Origin: Bacteroidales bacterium
Lineage (GTDB): Bacteria > Bacteroidota > Bacteroidia > Bacteroidales > UBA3824
Direction of reading: 5' to 3'
Length of the DNA stretch: 64,000 nucleotides
Assembly (NCBI GenBank): GCA_024401025.1
Contig: JAKSLV010000003.1
Coordinates: 1 to 64,000 of the forward strand
Positions 51,873-59,220 of this stretch are shown in pieces; positions within the stretch are counted from its first letter, which is position 1; the number at the start of each line of letters is the position of its first letter. Under the pieces are notes generated by a model. It was not told the origin of the DNA. It ran no database searches and saw only the letters and a program-made list of their open reading frames with translations. A program made the translations under genes and the position numbers.

Positions 51873-53426
51873 TTAATCAGCCAAAAGCTGGAAATCGGTT
51901 CTGCGGTACTGAGCGTCGCTGCCAGACGATCCGGCTGCGATGGCCTTCTTGCTGCCGTTGCCCACTACCACGAATCTGTTAGGATCGAAACCGTACTCCT
52001 TTACGAGGTAGTTCTTGATGGAGAGGGCTCTGCGGTAAGAGAGGTCTTGATTTAGCTGAGCGCTTCCGGTGTTGTCGGTGTTACCCTCGATACGGATTCT
52101 GGCGCCCGAGAACTCCTTGGCTATGCCCACAAACTCGCGGTCGATGAGGGCCTTGGCGTTGCCGTCGAGAGCGTCGCTGTTGATGGCGTACTCTACAGAA
52201 ACCGACTTTGTGGAAATCTGTTTCATCTCCTGAGACTTCTCGGCAGTAACCTCCACAAACTCCTGAACCTTCTCGGCATCCTGATTACCCTTCACCTGAG
52301 AAGGATTGTCGTAGAGAGCCTCGATGATGGAAGCGTCGTGAACCTTGCGCCAAGCCATAGGGCTCTTGCAGAGCTTAAGGTTCTCGTATGTGCGGGCCAT
52401 CTTGTTGTAGAGCTCGTCGCCCTTGATGCCCTGATAGTTGCTGTTGAGACCGAAGAAGTTGGCCTCGTCGCCCAAGGTACAGTAGTAGATATTGTGGCTG
52501 CCGTCGATGGCAAACTGCTCCTCTACGGCGTATGCCTTAGCGAAAGCCTTGGCGGCCTGCTTTACGGCGGCCTCGTCGGTGTTCATCTTGCTGTTGGCAT
52601 ACAGGAGTGCAGAGATAAGCTTGGTGGCCTTCTCGCGGTTGGCCTCTATCCAAGAGCTCTTTGCTATAAGACCGTCACAGATGATGTTGCTGGCCTGCTT
52701 GGTGCTTACGAGCACCTTGCTGCCGGGCATTGTGGCCACGATGTCCTGATCGTCGGGAGAGAAAACCACAGCGGCGTCGCACTGTCCTGCCTTGAATACT
52801 GATGCTGCGTCAAGACCCGACTGCACAATCTTGAGGTTTACCTTGTCGCTCATCACTTTGGATGTGGTGTTCACCTCCGAGAAGTCCATATTGTTGGTTT
52901 CCAGAGTGTTCAGGAGCAGAGTCTGAGAGGCTGTACCCTCGCTGCAAGCCACCACCTTGCCTTTGAGATCGGCCACGGTGTTCACGTGCTTGTTTACCAC
53001 AATGGCGTCGGCGCCACGGCTCCAGTTGCTGATGTTCACAAACTTGGCATCAGCCATATCAGAGCCCTCGCCCATCTCCACAGGGAAAGCGTCGGCTGTA
53101 CAATATATCATGTCGATATCGCCATTCTTGAAAGCAGAACGTCCGGCTGGGAAGTCGTCCTGAACCACGATCTTAAGCTTCAGACCATACTCATTATATA
53201 TGATACAGTTCTCGTTGGGGTCCACTCCGTTGTTGAGATACATGAATGGAAGGAATCCAGCGTATGTGTTGGTACCAATGGTGATTGTGTTCTTGTCGGA
53301 AGAACCGAAAGAAACAGAAGATGAGCCGCCATCAGTGCCCTTGCCTGCCAGCGACAGACCGCCTACTATGGCTCCCACGCCGACCACCACGCCGGCGTAT
53401 TTAACCCAAGGTTTTACTTTTGCCAT
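51873..53426 (-). CDS. Solute-binding protein fused to an OmpA-like domain
   Basis: A 517-residue protein. It starts with a signal anchor (VKYAGVVVGVGAIVGGLSLA), then an NMT1/THI5-type periplasmic binding domain (about 45-375; GTNTYAGFLP, DIDMIYCTADAFP). A C-terminal OmpA peptidoglycan-binding domain (about 400-517) follows, with IRIEGNTDNTGS and the LSYRRALSIKNYLV motif. The fusion would hold the binding protein on the cell wall beside its permease. Ligand unknown. Fourth gene of the operon. Confidence 0.9.
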   Translation of the reverse strand: MAKVKPWVKYAGVVVGVGAIVGGLSLAGKGTDGGSSSVSFGSSDKNTITIGTNTYAGFLPFMYLNNGVDPNENCIIYNEYGLKLKIVVQDDFPAGRSAFKNGDIDMIYCTADAFPVEMGEGSDMADAKFVNISNWSRGADAIVVNKHVNTVADLKGKVVACSEGTASQTLLLNTLETNNMDFSEVNTTSKVMSDKVNLKIVQSGLDAASVFKAGQCDAAVVFSPDDQDIVATMPGSKVLVSTKQASNIICDGLIAKSSWIEANREKATKLISALLYANSKMNTDEAAVKQAAKAFAKAYAVEEQFAIDGSHNIYYCTLGDEANFFGLNSNYQGIKGDELYNKMARTYENLKLCKSPMAWRKVHDASIIEALYDNPSQVKGNQDAEKVQEFVEVTAEKSQEMKQISTKSVSVEYAINSDALDGNAKALIDREFVGIAKEFSGARIRIEGNTDNTGSAQLNQDLSYRRALSIKNYLVKEYGFDPNRFVVVGNGSKKAIAAGSSGSDAQYRRTDFQLLAD

Positions 53427-53464
53427 TTTATTATCGGTTATTAAGTTGTAGTTTTATATTATGA

Positions 53465-54601
53465 TTACTTCTCGGCATCCTGTACGCCCTTCACCTTAGA
53501 GGCGTCCTTGCTGAGAGATTCGATTATCGAAGCGTCCATCACCTTGCTCCATGGCTGTGGAGCCTTGCAGAGCTTGAGGCCCTCGTACTGAGAGGCCATC
53601 TTGTTGTAGAGCTCGTCGCCCTTCATGCCCTGGAATGCAGGATTAAGGCCAAAGAAGTTTACCTCGTCGCCCAAGGTGCAGTAATAGATGTTGTGGCTGC
53701 CGTCGATGGCGAAGTCGGCATCGGTGCCATAGCATTTTGCGAAAACATCAGCGGCCTGCTTTACTGCGGCCTCATCAGTGTTCATCTTGTAGTTGGCAAA
53801 GAGGAGTGCTGATATCAGCTTCTCAACCTTTGATCGGTTGGCGTTTATCCAAGAGCCCTTGGCAATGAGACCATCGCAGATGATGTTGCTGAACTCCTTG
53901 GTGGAAGCAAGGACCTTGGTGTTCTCAACAGACGAAACGATGTCCTGATCGTCGGGAGAGAAAACCACAGCGGCGTCGCACTGTCCGGCCTTGAAAATCT
54001 GTGCGGCATCCAATGCTGACGATACCACCTTAAGGTTCACCATGTCGGGCTTTACGTCTGCCGACGAATTTACCTGAGAATACTTGATTCCGTTCTGCTC
54101 CAAAACGGTGAGGAGCAGAGTGTTGCTGGCTGTGCCCTCGCTGCATGCCACCACAGCGCCCAGAAGGTTGCTCACAGTCTCGATGTTGGTGGTGGAAACT
54201 ATGGCGTCGGCACCGCGGCTCCAGTTGCTGATGTTCACGAACTTGGCATCAGCCATATCAGAGCCCTCGCTCATCTCGATAGGGAAAGCGTCGGCGGTGC
54301 AGTAAATCATGTCGATATCGCCATTCTTGAAGGCGGCGCGTCCGGCGGCAAAATCGTCCTGGATCACCACTTTAAGCTTGATGCCGTATTCCTTGTAGAG
54401 GATGCAGTCCTCGGTTGGGTCAACGCCGTTATTGAGATACATATAAGGCAAAAAGCCTGCGTAAGTATTTGTACCTACGGTAATTACATTATCGCTGGCA
54501 GCATTGCCGCCCTGCTGCGATCCTGTACAGCTCATGGTAAGGAGCGATGCGGCTATCATGGCCGAACCGGCTGCCTTGCCCAACATATTAAGTTTCAACA
54601 T
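53465..54601 (-). CDS. Paralogous solute-binding lipoprotein without OmpA domain
   Basis: A 378-residue lipoprotein (LTMSC, Cys 25). It is closely similar along its length to the binding domain of the next gene (shared blocks such as GTNTYAGFLP, FKNGDIDMIYCTADAFP and DAAVVFSPDDQDIV). It stops at VKGVQDAEK, just where the paralogue continues VKGNQDAEKVQEF into the OmpA linker. The pair arose by tandem duplication with loss or gain of the OmpA part. Confidence 0.92.
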   Translation of the reverse strand: MLKLNMLGKAAGSAMIAASLLTMSCTGSQQGGNAASDNVITVGTNTYAGFLPYMYLNNGVDPTEDCILYKEYGIKLKVVIQDDFAAGRAAFKNGDIDMIYCTADAFPIEMSEGSDMADAKFVNISNWSRGADAIVSTTNIETVSNLLGAVVACSEGTASNTLLLTVLEQNGIKYSQVNSSADVKPDMVNLKVVSSALDAAQIFKAGQCDAAVVFSPDDQDIVSSVENTKVLASTKEFSNIICDGLIAKGSWINANRSKVEKLISALLFANYKMNTDEAAVKQAADVFAKCYGTDADFAIDGSHNIYYCTLGDEVNFFGLNPAFQGMKGDELYNKMASQYEGLKLCKAPQPWSKVMDASIIESLSKDASKVKGVQDAEK

Positions 54602-54632
54602 TATATAAGTTATATTTTTTGATGATTGGTTT

Positions 54633-55637
54633 TTAGAAATAGTTGCGGCTGCTGTTCTGGAGTTTCTCAGCTGCCTTGTTGAGCGAAGCGTTCAGCTGGC
54701 TTACGCTCTTGTCTTCCAGAGCCTTTGGACCATCCTGCGACGAAGAAGAGAAAATTCCGTCGATACCGTTCTCGCGGTACTTCTGGAGGAATTCCTCAGC
54801 CTTGATGCTGTTGACGGCGTTGTCGAGGGCAATCTGATCGATGATGCCGCCGGTCTCGTCGATGATGAGCGACATCTCGCCGAGTTTCTGGCTGATATCG
54901 TTGTCCATGAAGTCCATAGCCATTGTAAAGCTGTCGAGCTCGTCGGGATTGTCGGAGAGCAGACCCTGAATGCTAGAGAAAGCCTTGTGCTGAGCCTTGA
55001 TAGACTCAAACTCCTCCTTGCGTGCCTTTACGGCGTCCTCGGTGTCCTCCACCTTAAGCTCGGCTGCCTTCTTTAGCTCGGTGAGAATCATCATCCAAGC
55101 CTTGCTGTCCTCAAGACGCTTGCTGGAATTCTCGATGGCGGTCTTCAGGCGCACAATCTTGTTGTTGCAAACCTGAGCCTCCTGCATGCGGTTGCTCTTC
55201 TGGAGGAGGTCCAGCTTGCGGAGATTCTCGTCCATCTCGGCGCGCTTCAGCTGCAAACGCTTCTCGTTCTGCATGTTGAGACCCTTTACATCGCCAAGAA
55301 GCTTGCTGATTTTCTGGATCTTGCCCTTCATTTCCTTCACCTTGCCTTCCACGATGGCAATGGGATCTATCTCCACCACCAAACCTGTAAGCTTGCGCAT
55401 AATAAGGAAATATACATTGCTGCAAAGGTTACGGAATTTCTTGTTGGTGATAAGGAAACCAATGAGAGCCAATACTCCGCAGAGCGCGGCCAAAGTGATG
55501 GTCTTCTGTGTAAGACTTATAAGGAAGTCGATGTTCTTGAAAATCAAGAAACCGCCGCCTACTATCAAACCTGCCAAAACTACCTTGGCGAGGGTTCCGC
55601 CTGGACGCTGCCAGGGTGATACGGGTTTATTTTCCAT
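54633..55637 (-). CDS. Membrane protein with long coiled coil, function unknown
   Basis: A 334-residue protein with two hydrophobic helices near the N-terminus (about 17-34 and 44-63) and then some 200 residues of charged coiled coil (about 95-260). The tail is Ser/Gln/Asn-rich. The coiled-coil style is reminiscent of PspA-like membrane-stress proteins, but no family can be assigned. Second gene of the ABC operon, 31 bp before the lipoprotein. Confidence 0.7.
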   Translation of the reverse strand: MENKPVSPWQRPGGTLAKVVLAGLIVGGGFLIFKNIDFLISLTQKTITLAALCGVLALIGFLITNKKFRNLCSNVYFLIMRKLTGLVVEIDPIAIVEGKVKEMKGKIQKISKLLGDVKGLNMQNEKRLQLKRAEMDENLRKLDLLQKSNRMQEAQVCNNKIVRLKTAIENSSKRLEDSKAWMMILTELKKAAELKVEDTEDAVKARKEEFESIKAQHKAFSSIQGLLSDNPDELDSFTMAMDFMDNDISQKLGEMSLIIDETGGIIDQIALDNAVNSIKAEEFLQKYRENGIDGIFSSSSQDGPKALEDKSVSQLNASLNKAAEKLQNSSRNYF

Positions 55638-55650
55638 ATTATATGAAAGT

Positions 55651-56349
55651 TTAGTTGATTGCGTTGTCTATCTTCACCATATCGGCCTTTAGCGCGCCGA
55701 TAAGTGCGTTAATTGTAACATCAAAATCGAGTTTCTTGGTGTTGAGCTCGGCTCTCTTCTGAGCCACCTCGGCCTGAAGCTCCTTGATCTCGTCCTGCAC
55801 CTGAACCATCTGGGCCTGAAGCTCCTCTATGCGCTTAAACTTCTGCTCTATCAGCTCGGTAGGAGCTGTAATCTCCTCCTCTATACGCTGTCCAAGCTGC
55901 TGAAGCGCGCTTGTGCGCTCGCCCTCCATCTTCTCCACATACTGCTGAAGGCTGTTGAGCACGATTGCCTTCGAGAATGTGGGGTTGCCGGCCTGAATGC
56001 TGAAGAATGCCGATACAATTCTCTGGTTCTCGTCAGGAATATTCTTGCGGAAATTCTCGTTGTCGATGATGCTCTTAAGCTCCAGATAATCAGGACCTGG
56101 CAGATTAAAGTCCCTGAGCGCGGCCTCGAAAGTCCTCAGCAGATCGGGGTTGATTTTTCCCTCGCCGCTTGGCTGACTCATATCCACTGTGGGCATGCCA
56201 ATCTCCTGAGTGCCGGGCGCATTGTATTGCTGCGCGGGTGCATCCTGAGGCGCTGCCTGCTGTTGCTGTTGAGCCGCCTGCTGGGCAGCCTTGATATCTT
56301 CCTCGTCTTCCTCTATGAAAGCGCTCTTGATTTTATCGAATAATCCCAT
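55651..56349 (-). CDS. Cytoplasmic Gln/Ala-rich and coiled-coil protein, function unknown
   Basis: A 232-residue protein. The N-terminus MGLFDKIKSAFI looks like a short amphipathic, possibly membrane-touching helix. A Gln/Ala/Pro-rich stretch (about 20-45) follows, then a helical domain and a coiled coil (about 150-215). It is the first gene of the six-gene ABC operon and lies 13 bp before the membrane coiled-coil gene. I do not recognise it. Confidence 0.7.
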   Translation of the reverse strand: MGLFDKIKSAFIEEDEEDIKAAQQAAQQQQQAAPQDAPAQQYNAPGTQEIGMPTVDMSQPSGEGKINPDLLRTFEAALRDFNLPGPDYLELKSIIDNENFRKNIPDENQRIVSAFFSIQAGNPTFSKAIVLNSLQQYVEKMEGERTSALQQLGQRIEEEITAPTELIEQKFKRIEELQAQMVQVQDEIKELQAEVAQKRAELNTKKLDFDVTINALIGALKADMVKIDNAIN

Positions 56350-56386
56350 ATTATTTATAGAAATTAAGTTTCACGTATATCCAATT

Positions 56387-56518
56387 AAAGTTTCGCACAG
56401 ATACCACAGATATCACAGATTTTTTATAGATAATATCATGCAAAATAATAATAATCTATGAAAAATCAGTGTATCAGTGTCATCAGTGTGATAATAAACA
56501 ATCCGCCGAACTTACGAC
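56387..56518 (+). repeat. CACAGAT-type repeat, copy D
   Basis: It begins aagtttcgcacagata and ends gccgaacttacg, like the other copies. The centre has diverged (ataatctatg). It lies 38 bp upstream of the ABC-operon start, so it could overlap that promoter. Confidence 0.85.
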
Positions 56519-56646
56519 GAATTAATCAAAATACAAAGTAAACAAAAAAAATTGAAAACAAGAAAGATTTTGCATAAATTTTTGCACGAAAATTTTTGTT
56601 GCCTGATGCTGCCTTGATACACAAAGAAAACAAATTACCGTCATCA

Positions 56647-56757
56647 AGTTTCCGCACAGATTTTATTTATATAATATCACGTAAAAAAATAATAATCTGT
56701 GAAAAATCAGTGTCATCTGTGTAATCAGTGCGAAAAAAAAATCATAAAACTTACGTT
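56647..56757 (+). repeat. CACAGAT-type repeat, copy E
   Basis: A second copy in the same 590-bp gap, in the same orientation as copy D. Its left arm is shortened (one CACAGAT unit instead of two). Confidence 0.85.
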
Positions 56758-56788
56758 AATTCATATACTTCCTGATACTTACGCAAAA

Positions 56789-56930
56789 TTTGCTAAAATT
56801 CTGCAAAAAGATTTATGGATTTTTGCGGACATACCGCTCTTATGGGCGTAATCAGTACTAATATCAACTTTATTTTATTAGAATTATCTGTGCCCCTCCG
56901 ATTTCAGTAGCCTGGAGGGGCTTTTTTTTG
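56789..56930 (+). ncRNA. Candidate small RNA ending in an orphan terminator
   Basis: GCCCCTCC (56892-56899) pairs with GGAGGGGC (56914-56921) and is followed by eight T on the plus strand. Both flanking genes are on the minus strand, so this terminator serves no annotated gene. A TTTG at 56789-56792 and GATTTTTG at 56818-56825 could form a weak promoter giving an RNA of about 100 nt. The promoter spacing is longer than usual. Confidence 0.3.
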
Positions 56931-56939
56931 CCAGTAAGA

Positions 56940-58286
56940 TTAGTTGAATCCCTTGTAGACTTTTTGTCCAAGGCCAATGTATCCGGTAATCGAAATATTC
57001 ACCACATTTTTGGGAGATTCCAGTGCGTGAGAATATCCGTAATGCTTGTATCCCACGCTCATACCTACATATCTGAACCTGCCATACAGACCCACGCACG
57101 GCACATGCAGATTCTCCGACACCGGCTTCAGGTCCATGGCCCCGTCGTACTTTCCCGACATCATGGCAAACTCGTAGGCAAGCAACGCGCCCCAGTCGGG
57201 CATCATCTTGTGGGTGAACGATATGCGTTTCTCGAGATCGAAATGCAGCATCCGGCGCTTTTCCCTGAGCTGATAATAGAGATTTTTGGAATCCTGAACC
57301 AGCGCCGGCTTGTATCCCGGCCTCAGCGACGCGCCAAAGTGGAGCGACATATTGCTGCGCTGCTCGTGAACGCCCACATCGAAGCCAAGGCGGAACTCGT
57401 GTTTGCAGAATTCCTGAAAGGCCGAAATGGACAAATACCTTATCATCAGCAAGGAGGCGCAGCGTCCGCCCATGGAGGCAATCTTTCTGGCTGACAAGCC
57501 GTTGCTGTTGAAAACCGCCATATCTCGTGGAAGACGCTTGTCGATGCCGGGCTCGTTGACGTCCACTCCCCAGTTCTTGAGGTCTTCCGCCATCCTCCAA
57601 TCGGCATATATGGCGGCAAAGTGCATCGGATAGCCCTTGTGGATGTCGCAATTGGCGTTGCGAAGCATATCGGCAGCATCAGACGCACCAAACTCTGCCG
57701 CCACCGAGAAGGCTGTGCGTCCCCCGGCCATGAGGTCAACATCAGCACCGTTGGATATCAGGAGGTTGATCATGGCGGTATCGTTGTTGGCGGCGGCCTG
57801 CTGAAGCGCGGTAACACTGCCACAGTACACGATGTTGGGATCGGCGCCGTGGAACAGCAGCACGTCGGCACACTCCACCAGGCCGCATTTGGCGGCGTGG
57901 AACAGCGCGGTGTATCCGGCGGAATCCAGCAGATCCACCTTGGTGCGCTCATATTGCAGCATCAGGTCCACGGTCTGGGGATGGCCGGTAAGCACTGCCG
58001 CATGCAGCGCCGGTGGCTCGTAGTCGTAGAGGGGCAGCCAGTTGGGGTTTGCGCCATTCTCCATCAGGATTTTCACGATATTGTCGTAGCCCTTGTCGGC
58101 GGCATACATCAAAGGGGTGTAGCCGTTGTCGTCGAAGGCGTCCACATCCTCATGGCGGTTTATTAAGTGGGCCACGTTATCGTAATCGCCCATCATAGAA
58201 AAGAAATGGAGATTGTTGGTCTGGGCCGCGGCATCCATCGCGCAAAGCCCGCATGCAAGGGCGATAATGGCAAAAATCCTTCTCAT
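56940..58286 (-). CDS. Exported ankyrin-repeat protein with a C-terminal beta-barrel-like region
   Basis: A 448-residue protein. The signal peptide ends DAAAQ. About seven ankyrin repeats span residues 25-270 (DDNGYTPLMYAADKG, DSAGYTALFHAAKCG, GSVTALQQAAANN). Residues 295-448 have alternating strand pattern (FRLGFDVGVHEQRSN, LYGRFRYVGMSVGYKHYGYS, VNISITGYIGLGQ) like a small outer-membrane barrel. The ankyrin part would be in the periplasm. Function unknown. Confidence 0.75.
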   Translation of the reverse strand: MRRIFAIIALACGLCAMDAAAQTNNLHFFSMMGDYDNVAHLINRHEDVDAFDDNGYTPLMYAADKGYDNIVKILMENGANPNWLPLYDYEPPALHAAVLTGHPQTVDLMLQYERTKVDLLDSAGYTALFHAAKCGLVECADVLLFHGADPNIVYCGSVTALQQAAANNDTAMINLLISNGADVDLMAGGRTAFSVAAEFGASDAADMLRNANCDIHKGYPMHFAAIYADWRMAEDLKNWGVDVNEPGIDKRLPRDMAVFNSNGLSARKIASMGGRCASLLMIRYLSISAFQEFCKHEFRLGFDVGVHEQRSNMSLHFGASLRPGYKPALVQDSKNLYYQLREKRRMLHFDLEKRISFTHKMMPDWGALLAYEFAMMSGKYDGAMDLKPVSENLHVPCVGLYGRFRYVGMSVGYKHYGYSHALESPKNVVNISITGYIGLGQKVYKGFN

Positions 58287-58312
58287 GATAAAATTACATA
58301 TATTTTATAATT

Positions 58313-58446
58313 TAAAGTTTAGCACAGATATCACAGACAACACAGATTGTTTTAGATAATATCACGTAAAAAAAACAATAATCTGTGAAAAATCAGTGTA
58401 ATCTGTGTCATCAGTGCGATAAAAATAATTCGTAGAACTTACGTTA
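58313..58446 (+). repeat. CACAGAT-type repeat, copy F
   Basis: It fills most of the 166-bp gap between the nitrilase and ankyrin genes. It has aaagtttagcacagata at the left, gcgataaaaataattcg and aacttacg at the right, and the same central ataatctgtgaaaaatcag as copies C and E. Confidence 0.9.
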
Positions 58447-58452
58447 TTTTTT

Positions 58453-59199
58453 TCACATGTTGATACAAAAATCGTCGGCATCAGCAAGATACCTCTTACG
58501 CTTGCGCATATTCTCCACCACGCTGATATCCAGATTGTAGAAGCCCAGCTCGCGGCCCACCTCCATAGCGAAATCGGGACGTCCGTCGGGCAGGCACACC
58601 ATAGAATCGCCCAGTGCGTTGGCGTTTACAGTGTATGCCACATTCTCCATGGCACGGGCCTGCATCAGCAGACGGCGGTCGGCGGCGCGCTGCATGGGCC
58701 ACTGCGATACGCACACAAGGGCGTCGTAGGGCTCTTGGGCGGTGTGGCGGCACCATACGGGAAACCTGAGGTCGTAGCATACCACGGCCCTAATCCTGAT
58801 GCCGCCTATGCTGAACGTAAGCACGGCATGGCCGGGCCTTACCTGATGCTTCTCGAAATCGCCAAATAGATGACGCTTGGCACCCACCAGGTTGAAGCCC
58901 TCCGCATACGACACCACACGGAAAGTGTTGCTATATGCGCCGCCGTCCAGAGCCTCGTAATAGCTTCCGCAGATGGCGATGCCGAACCTCCGCGACAGGC
59001 TGTCCAGCAGCAGTTCGCACTCACGGCCGTTGATGCCGCCGATGTTTTCCGGGCTGATGCTCCAGCCAGTATCGAAAGCCTCAGGCAAAATCCACAAATC
59101 TCCCGGCTGGGAGTGTTCGGCTACCAGGGCCTCCACCCTGCGGCGGTCTATCTTTCCATTCTCGGGATCCGCCGCCGATTGTACTATAGCTATCCTCAT
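58453..59199 (-). CDS. Nitrilase-family amidohydrolase (omega-amidase-like)
   Basis: A 248-residue enzyme with the Glu-Lys-Cys triad: Glu in LPEAFDTGWS, Lys in GAKRHLFG and Cys in VVCYDLRFP. These surroundings match omega-amidases, which hydrolyse 2-oxoglutaramate or similar amides. The exact substrate is inferred only from the family. Confidence 0.9.
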   Translation of the reverse strand: MRIAIVQSAADPENGKIDRRRVEALVAEHSQPGDLWILPEAFDTGWSISPENIGGINGRECELLLDSLSRRFGIAICGSYYEALDGGAYSNTFRVVSYAEGFNLVGAKRHLFGDFEKHQVRPGHAVLTFSIGGIRIRAVVCYDLRFPVWCRHTAQEPYDALVCVSQWPMQRAADRRLLMQARAMENVAYTVNANALGDSMVCLPDGRPDFAMEVGRELGFYNLDISVVENMRKRKRYLADADDFCINM

Positions 59200-59220
59200 A
59201 GCTTTGCAAATATTATTGAT

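Noticed and set aside
53427..53464. Frameshift joining the two binding-protein genes into one broken gene
   Set aside because: Each has its own start, signal sequence and full binding domain; they are duplicates, not fragments.
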